This document shows positions 8,469-17,413 of a DNA stretch of 64,000 bases, piece after piece. The notes below the pieces were generated by a model that was given only the letters and a program-made list of their open reading frames with translations, did no database searches and was not told the origin of the DNA. Within the stretch, counting starts at the first letter, position 1. Each line of letters opens with the position of its first letter. Source of the stretch: Bacillus niameyensis. Lineage in GTDB: Bacteria > Bacillota > Bacilli > Bacillales > Bacillaceae_C. The stretch is taken from assembly GCF_001375535.1 (NCBI RefSeq), contig NZ_LN831197.1, positions 477,385 to 541,384 of the forward strand, read 5' to 3'. The translations under genes were made by a program, and so were the position numbers.

Positions 8469-9599
8469 TTAGACACCCTCATTTACCTCAGCTGCAATTC
8501 TTTCTTCTTCTTGTTTTTGATAATATTCCTCAGCCATTTTATCAATTTCCTTCTTTAATTCCTCGACCATAGTGGCTTCCGGAACCTTTCTAACAGTTTT
8601 TCCCTTTTTAAAAAGAAGTCCTTCGCCACGAGCACCTGCAATCCCGATATCTGCCTCTTTAGCTTCACCAGGGCCATTTACGGCACAGCCTAACACAGAC
8701 ACTTTAATTGGTGCTTTAATCGTTTGGAGATACTCTTCCACTTCATTGGCAATTTTGATTAGATCGATTTCAATTCTTCCACAGGTAGGGCAGGAGACCA
8801 GAGTTGCGGCATTGGAAAGTAGTCCATATGACTTTAATAACTCTCTTGCAACCTTTATTTCCTCTACGGGATCGGCACTTAAAGAAATTCTCATTGTATT
8901 GCCTATTCCTTTACTAAGGATCGCCCCTAAGCCAGCTGCACTTTTAACTGTTCCTGCAAAGAGAGTTCCGCTCTCGGTAATTCCAAGATGAAGAGGGTAA
9001 TCAAATGCCTTTGCGGCTTTTTCATAAGCTTCAATAGCAAGTGGAACATCGGATGCTTTCATGGAAACGATTATATCGTGAAAATCCAAATCTTCTAAGA
9101 TTTTAATATGATGTAGAGCACTTTCGACCATCCCGTCGGCTGTTGGATAACCATATTTATTTAGAATGTTTCTTTCAAGGCTACCAGCATTAACACCAAT
9201 TCGAATCGGGATCCCTTTTGCCTTAGCCGCTTTAACGACTTCTTCGACTCTTTCTCGCTTTCCAATATTACCAGGATTGATCCTTATTTTATCTGCTCCG
9301 CCTTCGATAGCTTTTAGCGCAAGTCGATAGTCGAAATGAATATCGACAACTAATGGAATGTTAATTCTCTTTTTTATATCAGCAATAGCATTGGCTGCTC
9401 GTTCATCTGGACAGGCAACCCTTACGATTTGACATCCTGCTTCTTCCAAACGCTGAATTTGTTGAACAGTAGCTTCGACATCATGTGTTTTAGTTGTTGT
9501 CATACTCTGTATGATAACTTGGTCAGCTCCACCAATTGTTAAATTTCCGACTTTAACAGGGCGTGTTTTCGTACGATGTGTAATTTCACCCAAGGACAT
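8469..9599 (-). CDS. ispG: (E)-4-hydroxy-3-methylbut-2-enyl-diphosphate synthase
   Basis: IspG (GcpE) is a 376-residue Fe-S enzyme of the MEP isoprenoid pathway that converts MEcPP to HMBPP. The N-terminal TIM-barrel motifs IQSMTTT and [10 protein letters not shown] and the iron-sulfur ligands in SCPTCGR and [10 protein letters not shown] are intact. The start ATG follows AAGGAGAG at good spacing. The same pathway is represented by dxs and ispA about 50 kb away in this window. The C-terminal tail is glutamate-rich and slightly extended. It matches B. subtilis ispG (yqfY) in position. Confidence 0.96.
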   Translation of the reverse strand: MSLGEITHRTKTRPVKVGNLTIGGADQVIIQSMTTTKTHDVEATVQQIQRLEEAGCQIVRVACPDERAANAIADIKKRINIPLVVDIHFDYRLALKAIEGGADKIRINPGNIGKRERVEEVVKAAKAKGIPIRIGVNAGSLERNILNKYGYPTADGMVESALHHIKILEDLDFHDIIVSMKASDVPLAIEAYEKAAKAFDYPLHLGITESGTLFAGTVKSAAGLGAILSKGIGNTMRISLSADPVEEIKVARELLKSYGLLSNAATLVSCPTCGRIEIDLIKIANEVEEYLQTIKAPIKVSVLGCAVNGPGEAKEADIGIAGARGEGLLFKKGKTVRKVPEATMVEELKKEIDKMAEEYYQKQEEERIAAEVNEGV

Positions 9600-9650
9600 G
9601 TCTCTCCTTTTTATAACAATAAAATTATTCTCATTTCATCTCAATTGCAT

Positions 9651-9731
9651 GCGACAGACCGTCTTTTCTTTAGCCGTCATCCTTATTTAAAAAAGTTTGT
9701 ACGTCGCAATACGAGACGCTTTCGCTTTTTT
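9651..9731 (-). repeat. Half copy of the 206-bp repeat family
   Basis: Read on the minus strand this intergenic stretch gives AAAAAGCGAAAGCG, then GCGACGTACAAACTTT, then TAAATAAGGATG and ACGGCTAAAG. The array units at 46-48 kb show the same blocks in the same order. The right half of the unit is missing. It lies upstream of ispG, downstream of yqfZ. The rest of the 200-bp gap shows nothing else I can name. Confidence 0.7.
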
Positions 9732-9800
9732 ATTCCACATTCATATTGTATCAATCTTTTAGGTGGTTTTACAACAGATTGGATATATTTAGTGATTGTC

Positions 9801-10118
9801 TTATTGATAGATTGGAAATTTATAGCTTTTTCCTATCTGAATTTGTTCAGGTTTTGTACCGTTATTTAATCTTTCAAAGTCTTTGACTAATTGACTAATT
9901 GGGATCGGTAAGGGACCTGCTAGTCTTTCTTCCATAATTGAAATGACTGTATCGCCACTAGCTATTTCTAACTCAATAAAGGGATCTAGAGCTGTTTTTT
10001 GCTCCTCCAAATTGGTTTGAACAATGGCTGAACTTGCCGGAATTGTCCCTGCTGTTAAATCGTGATATACGCTATATATAACAACTAAACTAACAATTGA
10101 AATGATTAATCTTTTCAT
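9801..10118 (-). CDS. yqfZ: YqfZ-like small LysM protein
   Basis: The 105-residue product begins with a hydrophobic segment (LIISIVSLVVIYSVY) that is a signal anchor or uncleaved signal peptide. The second half resembles a LysM domain: ELEIASGDTVISIMEE at about residues 48-63, FERLNNG and a final IQIGKSYKFPIY. LysM domains bind peptidoglycan, so a cell-surface role is plausible. YqfZ of B. subtilis has the same size and the same place beside ispG. Start ATG follows AGAAAGGG. Nothing else is known to me about its function. Confidence 0.7.
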   Translation of the reverse strand: MKRLIISIVSLVVIYSVYHDLTAGTIPASSAIVQTNLEEQKTALDPFIELEIASGDTVISIMEERLAGPLPIPISQLVKDFERLNNGTKPEQIQIGKSYKFPIYQ

Positions 10119-10172
10119 AATAAAAAACCCTTTCTATCATGTTAATTCATCAATATGATAGAAAGGGAGTAA

Positions 10173-10688
10173 TTATGATAATTGTTTTCTTTTTTGAACA
10201 GGCATTTTTTTGATTCCGAAGAAAATATATATTAGCGCAATGAACACATCTAACAAAGCTGCGTATGGGATAGTCACGTTCAATAACGGTATTAACCCGA
10301 ATAGAATTGTGGGTAAGGTTATACTAAAAGCAACTAATCGCCAACTATTTCGATATGGTAGAGACTGATTAGTACTTTTTGCAATTAGTTGGGCAAGCCA
10401 TGCTAAAAATGAAATTTTTATAAAAATAATACCCGCATACAAAATATACATGCCTATTATATAGAAAGGTAAAATAATAACAAGGCTTCCTCCATCAAAT
10501 GTTGATGTTAAGTCGGAATACTTTTTATCCATTACTAACATCTTTATGACAGTTGGCAGAAAATAAATAAGTATTAGAAAAAATACATACTTGAAAGTTT
10601 TTCCAATATCCATAAACCTAAATTTGGCAATATCTTTAAAAGAATAGCAACTTTTATATAATAGAGTAAATATTGATAGACTTCTCAT
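10173..10688 (-). CDS. yqgB: DUF1189 membrane protein (YqgB-like)
   Basis: This is a 171-residue integral membrane protein with four or five hydrophobic spans, at about 30-50, 68-92, 108-130 and 136-160. The N-terminal signature YKSCYSFKDIAKFRFMDIGKT is typical of DUF1189 proteins. Most family members I recall are longer, with an extracytoplasmic loop after the first span that here is short. The start ATG has only a weak site (GGAAAG). Function unknown. The position between yqfZ and sodA fits B. subtilis yqgB. Confidence 0.65.
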   Translation of the reverse strand: MRSLSIFTLLYKSCYSFKDIAKFRFMDIGKTFKYVFFLILIYFLPTVIKMLVMDKKYSDLTSTFDGGSLVIILPFYIIGMYILYAGIIFIKISFLAWLAQLIAKSTNQSLPYRNSWRLVAFSITLPTILFGLIPLLNVTIPYAALLDVFIALIYIFFGIKKMPVQKRKQLS

Positions 10689-10853
10689 CTTTCCACTTCC
10701 ATTTCAAAATACTTATCCACTTTAGTTTAGGTGGGGCAGGTAACTATTATCAAGTAAAATGATAGGTAAAAATGAAAGTTTTCTTTTAATCGCCGAGTAA
10801 AGCAAATAAATTGAATCCAATAGCTAATTTTGGTAATCTTAAATTGTAAACGG

Positions 10854-10874
10854 TTGAATCGTTGAACGATTCAA
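10854..10874. promoter_or_regulatory. Perfect palindrome in the sodA leader
   Basis: Two 10-bp arms, TTGAATCGTT and AACGATTCAA, flank a single G. It ends about 12 bp before the sodA ribosome binding site. It could be a repressor operator or an mRNA hairpin; no T-run follows, so it is not a terminator. I do not recognise the regulator. Confidence 0.55.
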
Positions 10875-10900
10875 AATAATTACATAGGGAGGAAATACCA

Positions 10901-11509
10901 ATGGCTTACGAATTACCAAAATTACCTTATGCATATGAGGCATTAGAACCTCATATTGACAAGGAAACAATGAACATCCATCACACAAAGCATCATAACA
11001 CTTATGTGACTAATTTAAATAATGCTCTTAATGGACATGAGGAATTGGCTAGCAAATCAGTAGAAGATTTGATTGCGAATCTAGATGCTGTTCCTGAGTC
11101 TATTCGTACCGCTGTAAGAAACAATGGTGGGGGACATGCAAACCATTCATTGTTCTGGACATTATTGTCTCCTAACGGGGGCGGCGAACCAACAGGATCT
11201 GTTAAAGAAGCGATCGATAATAAATTTGGCAGCTTCGATAAATTCAAAGAGGAATTTCAAGCTGCTGGAGCAGGGCGCTTCGGTTCTGGTTGGGCTTGGC
11301 TAGTAGTTGATAATGGAGAGCTAGAAATTACAAGCACTCCTAACCAAGATAGTCCTTTAATGGAAGGTAAGACTCCTATTCTTGGCCTTGATGTATGGGA
11401 GCACGCTTACTATTTGAACTACCAAAACCGTCGTCCAGACTATATGGCAGCATTCTGGAACGTAGTTAATTGGGATGAAGTTCAAAAGCAATATGATGCT
11501 GCAAAATAA
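10901..11509 (+). CDS. sodA: Superoxide dismutase, Mn/Fe type
   Basis: The 202-residue cytoplasmic enzyme converts superoxide to hydrogen peroxide and oxygen. Metal ligands of the family are visible: H27 in [12 protein letters not shown], the His in [12 protein letters not shown], and the Asp and His in [12 protein letters not shown]. The signature DVWEHAYY is complete. The start ATG follows GGGAGG. Mn dependence is inferred from similarity to Bacillus SodA. It is a single-gene unit between a leader palindrome and a terminator. Confidence 0.97.
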   Translation: MAYELPKLPYAYEALEPHIDKETMNIHHTKHHNTYVTNLNNALNGHEELASKSVEDLIANLDAVPESIRTAVRNNGGGHANHSLFWTLLSPNGGGEPTGSVKEAIDNKFGSFDKFKEEFQAAGAGRFGSGWAWLVVDNGELEITSTPNQDSPLMEGKTPILGLDVWEHAYYLNYQNRRPDYMAAFWNVVNWDEVQKQYDAAK

Positions 11510-11520
11510 GATACATTAAA

Positions 11521-11562
11521 AAATAAAACGAATTGCGTTGATCGCAGTTCGTTTTATTTTTT
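11521..11562 (+). terminator. Terminator of sodA
   Basis: AAAACGAATTGCG pairs with CGCAGTTCGTTTT, with one G-T pair, a 5-nt loop and a following T-rich run. Confidence 0.85.
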
Positions 11563-11621
11563 ATTCGTATAATTCTCCCTTCTTCACTAAAGATAAAGAG
11601 AAGGAAAAGGGGAGTTTGTAT

Positions 11622-12833
11622 ATGCTTAAATTTAAAAAACTTTACGATGGAATTGATGTTACAAAGGATCTTGTCCTTTTATTGTCTATAGGTGGGCTTT
11701 ACTCACTTAGCATTTCATTATCCAATACGTTTGTAAATGTATATCTTTGGAAACAATCACAAAGTTTTACTGACCTTGCCATTTTTAACCTCGCAATTGT
11801 GATCTTACAGCCACTTACATTTATTTTAGCGGGAAGATGGGCGAAAAAAATTGATCGTGTTATTGTTTTAAGAATCGGTGTTATAACTTTAGCTTTATTT
11901 TTCATAGCAGTACTCTATTTTGGAGAGAAGTCTTCACATTATTTGGTAGTTTTAGGAGCTTTACTTGGAATTGGCTATGGATTTTATTGGCTGGCGTTTA
12001 ATGTTCTAACATTTGAAATTACCGAACCGGAAACGAGAGATTTTTTTAATGGCTTTATGGGAGCATTGTCTTCATCTGGTGGCTTAATTGGTCCCATCAC
12101 AGCCGGTTTCATTATTACAAGATTTGAATCTAATATTGGCTATTCTGTCATTTTTGGTATTTCACTTGCCTTGTTTGCCACTGCGGTTATTACAAGTTTT
12201 TTTCTCCGCAGACGCCCCTCTAATGGTCGATATTTATTTCCGCGTATCTATCAAGAAAGAAAGTCTAATGCAAATTGGCGTTACGTGACAAATGCTCATT
12301 TTCTACAAGGAACCCGTGAAGGAATATTCGTTTTTGTCATTTCCGTGTACATCTTTATTACAACAGAAAATGAACTATCTTTAGGTACATACGGGCTTGT
12401 GCATGCGGGAACAGCTTTTATCATTTACACGCTTGCGACTAAATTAATCAAGAAAGAAAAAAGGAAAAAAGCAATGATTATTGGAGGAACGATCCTCTTT
12501 GCTGCTATTTTCCTGATCATATTTAAACCAACATTTCCTCTTTTGCTTACATACGGTGTCATTATTGGAATCGCTTATCCACTCATGCTCGTCCCATATT
12601 CTTCTATGACTTTGGATGTGATCGGGAAAAGTTGGAAAGCTGGAGAAATGCGGATTGAGTATATTGTTGTTAAGGAGTTATTTTTAAATGCGGGTAGGAT
12701 TTTTTCGATTATAGTTTTTATTGCAGCAATTAAAATTTATAATCCGTCCATTGTGATCCCCATTTTATTAGTAATTTTTGGGCTAGGTCATTTTCTTGCC
12801 TCCTTATTACTATTAAAACTTAAAGTTGAATAA
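11622..12833 (+). CDS. yqgE: MFS transporter, YqgE-like
   Basis: This 403-residue membrane protein of the major facilitator superfamily has about 12 hydrophobic spans. A conserved loop after the second span reads AGRWAKKIDRVIVLRIG, the MFS loop 2-3 motif. The substrate is unknown. I place the start at the ATG at 11622 because AAGGGGAG precedes it; the frame is open to 11538 but that stretch overlaps the sodA terminator. The position between sodA and pbpA matches B. subtilis yqgE. Confidence 0.85.
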   Translation: MLKFKKLYDGIDVTKDLVLLLSIGGLYSLSISLSNTFVNVYLWKQSQSFTDLAIFNLAIVILQPLTFILAGRWAKKIDRVIVLRIGVITLALFFIAVLYFGEKSSHYLVVLGALLGIGYGFYWLAFNVLTFEITEPETRDFFNGFMGALSSSGGLIGPITAGFIITRFESNIGYSVIFGISLALFATAVITSFFLRRRPSNGRYLFPRIYQERKSNANWRYVTNAHFLQGTREGIFVFVISVYIFITTENELSLGTYGLVHAGTAFIIYTLATKLIKKEKRKKAMIIGGTILFAAIFLIIFKPTFPLLLTYGVIIGIAYPLMLVPYSSMTLDVIGKSWKAGEMRIEYIVVKELFLNAGRIFSIIVFIAAIKIYNPSIVIPILLVIFGLGHFLASLLLLKLKVE

Positions 12834-12925
12834 GGCAATTTCTAACTAAGAAATTTTTCACTGGTCTTGAGCTATGTTTTCTTCTACAATAGAAGATAGG
12901 AGTAGAGAAGAAAGGGCTGGATCAG

Positions 12926-15001
12926 TTGAGAAAGAATAATAAAAAGAAGAAAAAAACGCATGTTCCATTGCGAATGAATATATTGTTTTTCGTTGTTTTT
13001 GCTCTCTTTTCCGTGTTAATTTTGCGCTTAGGCTATGTTCAAATTGTTCACGGGGAAGACGCGAAGAGGGAATTAGACAGAACGGAAGATGTCACCGTCA
13101 GAACAACCGTGCCAAGAGGTTTAATTTATGACCGCAACTTCAATCCTGTCGTTGAAAATGAAGCGGAACGGGCGATTATTTATACAGCACCTAAGTCGCC
13201 GAACCAAAAAGAGACGCTTGAAACTGCGGAGAAATTAGCGGAAATTATCGATCAAAATACCGATAAAATTACTCAACGAGATAAAGTTGATTTTTGGATT
13301 TTGAAGAATCCGGAAAAAGCAAAGGCTAAATTGACTGAAAAAGAGTGGGAAAAATATCAAGGGAAAGATTCTGAAGCCTATAAACTGCAAAGAGAGCGAA
13401 TAACAGATGAAGACTTAGCTTCACTAACAGAAGAAGATTTAGAAGTTTTGGCTGTGTATCGTGAGTTTATTAGTGGCTACGCTCTCGACCCGCAATATGT
13501 AAAAAACAAAAATGTAACACTTGATGAAATGGCGATAGTAAGTGAAAACCTATCAGATCTTCCGGGTGTAGACACTACAACAGACTGGGAGAGAACATAT
13601 CCTTATGGAGATACTTTACGCTCGATATTAGGGAATGTGAATCAGGGACTTCCTGCTGAGAAATTAGACTATTATTTGTCCAAAGGATATAGCCGAAACG
13701 ACCGTGTGGGAAAAAGCTATCTTGAGCTTCAATACGAAGATGTGCTTAGAGGTCAAAAGGAAAAAATCAAAAATGTTACAAAATCCGGTAATATACTTGA
13801 AACAGAAATTGTTCATGAAGGTGAACGTGGGAAAGACTTAATTTTGACAGTCGACATGGAATTGCAACAAATCGTAGATAAAATTATTGAAGAGGAAATT
13901 ATAAAAACAAAAAGAAAAGCGGGAACCGGTTTATTAGATCGGGCCTTTGTTACGTTAATGGATCCACATACAGGTGAAATATTAGCAATGTCAGGTAAGC
14001 AATATACCTATGATGAGGAAGAAGGAAAGTACACCTTTAAAGACTTCGCCGCCGGTAATTTTACAACTGCGTATGTACCTGGGTCTGCTGTAAAAGGTGC
14101 GACGGTTTTGACTGGCTTTATGACTGGGGTTAACAAACCGGGGGATCACCTTTTAGATGAACCGTTGTACTTTAAAGGAACTACTCGGCCAAAAAGTTCC
14201 TGGTTTGGCAGAGGAGGATTTATGGATGAACAACAAGCTTTAGCACGCTCCTCTAACGTGTATATGTTTCGAACAGCTATGAAAATTGGTGGCCTAAATA
14301 ATTTTACCCAGGGTGGCTATTTGAGTATTGATAAGGATAAGGCATTTACAGATATGCGCTATTATTTTAGTCAATTTGGACTTGGGACAATGACGGGAAT
14401 CGATTTGCCTGGAGAGATGAGCGGATATAAGGGAGATTATAAAAATGACCAAGCAGGTAAAGCACTTGACTTTGCGATTGGTCAGTATGATACGTTTACC
14501 CCGCTGCAACTCGCTCAGTACGTTTCAACGATTGCCAATGGCGGCTATCGAATGCAGCCCCATATTGTCAAGGAAATTCGCAATCCAGGCGATGGAAAAG
14601 GCAATTTAGGACCTATAGCTCAAGAAATTCAACCTAAGGCATTAAATCGGATTGATGCATCAGATTATGAAATTGGAAAAATCCAGAGCGGTTTTTGGAA
14701 AGTGTTTCACCAATCTAATGCTACAGGGACAGCATTTGAAAAGTTTGATGCAGCTGGAAAAACTGGTACTGCTGAAACTTTTGATCAAGGACAAAGTGTC
14801 TGGAATTTGTCACTCGTAGCTTATGCCCCATATGAAAATCCAGAAATAGCAATGGCTGTGCTTGTTCCGTCAGCTTATTTGAACAAGAATAACTATTCTA
14901 ATAGTATTAACTCGGATATTGGTACACGCGTATTGAAAGCCTATTTCGATCTCAAAGCGGAACGTGCAAATATCGGGAATAAGAATAATGAGGAAAAATA
15001 A
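12926..15001 (+). CDS. pbpA: Class B penicillin-binding protein (PBP2A type)
   Basis: The 691-residue peptidoglycan transpeptidase has one N-terminal membrane anchor (about residues 18-40), a dimerisation domain (PRGLIYDRNFNPV) and a C-terminal penicillin-binding domain. Active-site motifs are S387-x-x-K390 (GSAVK), S442-S443-N444 and K612-T613-G614. PBP2A and PbpH of B. subtilis maintain rod shape and spore outgrowth elongation, which is the likely role. The start is a TTG, with AAAGGG about 9 nt before it. The position after yqgE matches pbpA. A terminator follows at once. Confidence 0.92.
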   Translation: MRKNNKKKKKTHVPLRMNILFFVVFALFSVLILRLGYVQIVHGEDAKRELDRTEDVTVRTTVPRGLIYDRNFNPVVENEAERAIIYTAPKSPNQKETLETAEKLAEIIDQNTDKITQRDKVDFWILKNPEKAKAKLTEKEWEKYQGKDSEAYKLQRERITDEDLASLTEEDLEVLAVYREFISGYALDPQYVKNKNVTLDEMAIVSENLSDLPGVDTTTDWERTYPYGDTLRSILGNVNQGLPAEKLDYYLSKGYSRNDRVGKSYLELQYEDVLRGQKEKIKNVTKSGNILETEIVHEGERGKDLILTVDMELQQIVDKIIEEEIIKTKRKAGTGLLDRAFVTLMDPHTGEILAMSGKQYTYDEEEGKYTFKDFAAGNFTTAYVPGSAVKGATVLTGFMTGVNKPGDHLLDEPLYFKGTTRPKSSWFGRGGFMDEQQALARSSNVYMFRTAMKIGGLNNFTQGGYLSIDKDKAFTDMRYYFSQFGLGTMTGIDLPGEMSGYKGDYKNDQAGKALDFAIGQYDTFTPLQLAQYVSTIANGGYRMQPHIVKEIRNPGDGKGNLGPIAQEIQPKALNRIDASDYEIGKIQSGFWKVFHQSNATGTAFEKFDAAGKTGTAETFDQGQSVWNLSLVAYAPYENPEIAMAVLVPSAYLNKNNYSNSINSDIGTRVLKAYFDLKAERANIGNKNNEEK

Positions 15002-15028
15002 AAAAGCAGGTGCGCCTGCTTTTTTATT
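15000..15028. terminator. Bidirectional terminator (pbpA/yqzC)
   Basis: AAAAAAGCAGG, a TGCG loop and CCTGCTTTTTT form a compact stem flanked by A and T runs. It overlaps both stop codon regions of the convergent genes. Confidence 0.9.
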
Positions 15029-15494
15029 TTTCCTTTGCGATAATTTCTGCAATTTCCTTATATGTCATGCCTGTCTTTAATTCAAAACTGCCTATTTGTA
15101 AATATCTCTGCAAATCTTGATCTGCTAAATAGTCATTAAAATTTTCAGCATCTTCAATCAAACCAGCTTCTTCCAATTCATTACTTATTTCCTTTGACGT
15201 CATCCCTTCGGAAATAGTTAATTGAAATGATTCCTGTATTGTTTTTTCATCTGATGCACTATCTGCTTTTTTCGCTGTCTTTTTTTCACTAGCCAACTTT
15301 TCGTACTTAGTCTGCCATTCTTTAGTTTCGCTTTTTATTTGCTCATATTCTTTTTTTGTTATTTCTACATATCCGACTCTTGATGGCTCAGATTTTTCAG
15401 TACTGGAGGGCTTAGACAGAGAATTATGGCCAATTAAAAATAAAGAAGCGAGTAGTAGACCTGAAGCGAATGCTCTCGTTGTTCTTTTGTCCAT
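15024..15494 (-). CDS. yqzC: YqzC-like membrane-anchored MltG-related protein
   Basis: The product has 156 residues. It starts with a short charged cytoplasmic part and one hydrophobic span (FASGLLLASLFLIGHNSL), followed by a Lys/Glu-rich coiled stretch (residues 48-85). The C-terminal 70 residues, FQLTISEGMTSKEISNELEE to LKTGMTYKEIAEI, resemble the LysM-like module that precedes the catalytic domain in MltG transglycosylases, and no catalytic domain follows. The pair with yqzD fits the B. subtilis yqzC-yqzD pair, which follows pst genes there. The pst genes are absent here. Symbol assigned mainly by position and size. Confidence 0.6.
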   Translation of the reverse strand: MDKRTTRAFASGLLLASLFLIGHNSLSKPSSTEKSEPSRVGYVEITKKEYEQIKSETKEWQTKYEKLASEKKTAKKADSASDEKTIQESFQLTISEGMTSKEISNELEEAGLIEDAENFNDYLADQDLQRYLQIGSFELKTGMTYKEIAEIIAKEK

Positions 15495-15501
15495 AATGTT
15501 A

Positions 15502-15867
15502 TTACCCCCTCACTCGTTTTTGGTTATTCACAATCGATCGGATCGTTTGGATCGGTAAGGAAGATTGTTTAGAAATTTGCTTTAAATCGAGACCTTGATT
15601 ATACAGGGCAATGACATGATTTTTTAAAATTTCATTTGGTTCAGAAGTTGCTTGAGGTTTTGAAATATTATTTAAAGCACTTTCTTCCAAAAGTAATTCC
15701 TCTTCAAGAACTTTTACTCTCTTTTTCAAAAGATAATTTTCTTGAAGAATTTTCATTGATAATTGTTCCATATCCTTTTCAATTGTTTTTGTTTTGTCAG
15801 GTTGAAAAAAAGAGAGAATAAATAAGAGAATTGATAAAGATAATAAAATGATAATTAACGTACTCAT
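15502..15867 (-). CDS. yqzD: YqzD-like membrane-anchored protein with C-terminal helix-turn-helix
   Basis: This 121-residue protein has an N-terminal membrane span (LIIILLSLSILLFILSFF), a coiled-coil stretch (residues 29-62, leucine and glutamate rich) and a C-terminal helix-turn-helix-like segment. That segment (AIALYNQGLDLKQISKQ, then LPIQTIRSIV) looks like the DNA-binding part of resolvases. A membrane-tethered DNA-binding domain is an inference. Start ATG follows AAGAGGTGA. It ends 7 bp before yqzC, so the two are cotranscribed. I assigned the symbol by size and pairing. Confidence 0.55.
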   Translation of the reverse strand: MSTLIIILLSLSILLFILSFFQPDKTKTIEKDMEQLSMKILQENYLLKKRVKVLEEELLLEESALNNISKPQATSEPNEILKNHVIALYNQGLDLKQISKQSSLPIQTIRSIVNNQKRVRG

Positions 15868-16040
15868 AGTTCACCTCTTAAGGAATATTCCTTCTATTTA
15901 TATCATAATTCGACACATTCCTCTATGTTCACGTTTATACGATATTCGAAAAAAATGAACTGGAATTTCCTTTGGAATAGTGCTATTATAGAAAAGTCGC
16001 ATAGATTGTTAAGAATGTATTGAAGTTTGGAGGGAAAGAC

Positions 16041-16190
16041 ATGCGCGTTAATATTACATTAGCTTGTACAGAATGCAATGAACGTAACTATATTTCAACA
16101 AAAAACAAACGTACAAATCCAGATCGTCTTGAGTTGAAAAAATATTGCCCCCGAGAGAAACGTGTTACTTTACACAAAGAAACGAAGTAA
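16041..16190 (+). CDS. rpmG: 50S ribosomal protein L33
   Basis: The 49-residue protein begins [19 protein letters not shown] and ends RVTLHKETK, the L33 signature. It has three cysteines (C9, C12 and one in KKYCPRE). The fourth position of the usual zinc-binding quartet is absent, as in RpmGA-type Bacillus L33 as I remember it. It binds the large ribosomal subunit near the E site. Start ATG follows GGAGGG. Its position before the 5-formyl-THF cyclo-ligase gene matches B. subtilis rpmGA. A terminator follows. Confidence 0.95.
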   Translation: MRVNITLACTECNERNYISTKNKRTNPDRLELKKYCPREKRVTLHKETK

Positions 16191-16197
16191 TCGATCG

Positions 16198-16243
16198 CAA
16201 AAACGTCAGAACCATTGGTTATCCAGTGTTCCTGGCGTTTTTT
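16198..16243 (+). terminator. Terminator of rpmG
   Basis: AAACGTCAG pairs with CTGGCGTTT, including one G-T pair, and a run of six T follows. Confidence 0.8.
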
Positions 16244-16266
16244 AGTATATCGATAAGGAGACAATA

Positions 16267-16839
16267 ATGGATAAAACCTCTATTAGAAACGAAATGAAGA
16301 TTAAATTAAATGCGATAGATAAAATTACATATGAACATCAATCTTATCATATAGCTAAGCAGCTCTTTCATACTAATGAATGGAAAAATGCTTCTGTCAT
16401 CGGAATTACTGTATCACGGTTTCCAGAAGTGGACACGTGGCAAGTGATTCGTGAGGGATGGGCTGAAGGAAAAGCGATAGTTATTCCTAAATGTTATCCT
16501 TCAACGAAAAATATGAAGTTTTTTCAAATTCATGAATTTAATCAAATGGAAAGTGTCTATTATGAATTATTTGAGCCAAAGGAAGATCATGCAACAGAGG
16601 TAAAAAGTGGCGATATCGATTTACTCATTGTTCCAGGTCTCGCTTTTACAAAAGAAGGTTATAGAATTGGCTTTGGCGGTGGCTATTATGATCGCTATTT
16701 AATGCGTTTTCAAGGTACCAAGCTTTCGCTAGCATTTTCAGAACAAATTAAAGAGGAACTACCTATCGAACAATATGATCTTCCAATTACCCAAATCATT
16801 ACCGAACAGGGAATTATTAATTGCAAGAAGAATACATAA
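16267..16839 (+). CDS. yqgN: 5-formyltetrahydrofolate cyclo-ligase
   Basis: The 190-residue ATP-dependent enzyme converts 5-formyl-THF to 5,10-methenyl-THF and so salvages a folate inhibitor. The glycine-rich signature VPGLAFTKEGYRIGFGGGYYDRYL is complete near residues 126-150, with the family N-terminal IRNEMKIKLNAI. Start ATG follows AAGGAGA. The gene complements folD and the glycine cleavage genes in this window. The position after rpmG matches B. subtilis yqgN. Confidence 0.93.
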   Translation: MDKTSIRNEMKIKLNAIDKITYEHQSYHIAKQLFHTNEWKNASVIGITVSRFPEVDTWQVIREGWAEGKAIVIPKCYPSTKNMKFFQIHEFNQMESVYYELFEPKEDHATEVKSGDIDLLIVPGLAFTKEGYRIGFGGGYYDRYLMRFQGTKLSLAFSEQIKEELPIEQYDLPITQIITEQGIINCKKNT

Positions 16840-16882
16840 TTTTTAGCTTTAATTGTCATTCTAAGACTAGGAGGGATTAGTT

Positions 16883-17068
16883 ATGAAAACAATAATAAAA
16901 TGGGTCATGGCATTGACCGCTTTATCCCTAGTCTTTCGTTTTAGGTACAGATTGTTAAATCTTCTTCTCGGCAACAAACAGATCAGAAGTTTCGGGATCA
17001 ATACAATTATGCGAATTCCAGGTATGGAAGATCGATTTTTAAAAAGTGCTTTCGGTTCAAATAATTAA
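16883..17068 (+). CDS. yqgO: Small conserved protein YqgO
   Basis: The 61-residue product has a weakly hydrophobic N-terminal segment (IIKWVMALTALSLVF) and a basic remainder with FRYRLLNLLLGN and IPGMEDRFL. Its size and place after the cyclo-ligase gene fit B. subtilis YqgO. Function unknown. The ATG follows AGGAGGG, a strong site that supports real translation. Confidence 0.7.
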   Translation: MKTIIKWVMALTALSLVFRFRYRLLNLLLGNKQIRSFGINTIMRIPGMEDRFLKSAFGSNN

Positions 17069-17072
17069 AGTG

Positions 17073-17100
17073 ATAGCTGGCATTTTTTTGCCAGCTATAT
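17073..17100. terminator. Hairpin after yqgO
   Basis: ATAGCTGGCA and TGCCAGCTAT form a 10-bp stem around a T-rich loop. No T-run follows, so it may be a weak terminator or an mRNA end-stabilising hairpin. Confidence 0.5.
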
Positions 17101-17194
17101 TAGTGAAAAAAATTGAATCTCTTGCTAATTATTTGATATAGTATGATTAGCTTAATGAAATTAAATTTAGACAATTAAAACTGTGGTGAAAAAC

Positions 17195-17413
17195 GTGAAG
17201 TTTGTTTATGATGTTCAGCAAATGCTAAAGAGATTCGGAATTTTCACCTATATGGGTGAAAGATTGCTAGATATCGAATTAATGGAAATGGAAGTAAAGG
17301 AATTATTTTTCTCTAATCTAATTAGTAAAGAAGAAATGCAGCGAGCTTTAACTATTTTAAAAAAAGAAATGGAAAATGAAAATAAAAAGAGAAAAGGGGA
17401 TAAAAATGAGTAA
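17195..17413 (+). CDS. yqgQ: YqgQ, DUF910 protein
   Basis: The 72-residue protein has the DUF910 pattern: FVYDVQQMLKRFGIFTYMG followed by an acidic helix ELMEMEVKELF and a helical tail ending in charged residues. The fold is a three-helix bundle in known relatives, which may bind nucleic acid; its role is unknown. I prefer the GTG at 17195, which lies after GGTGA; the GTG codons at 17183 and 17186 fall in that ribosome binding site. The end overlaps the glcK start by 8 bp, so the two genes are coupled as in B. subtilis. Confidence 0.8.
   Translation: MKFVYDVQQMLKRFGIFTYMGERLLDIELMEMEVKELFFSNLISKEEMQRALTILKKEMENENKKRKGDKNE

Noticed and set aside
9576-9869. 97-residue plus-strand frame between ispG and yqfZ
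   Set aside because: It overlaps both minus-strand genes and a repeat fragment, and has no ribosome binding site.
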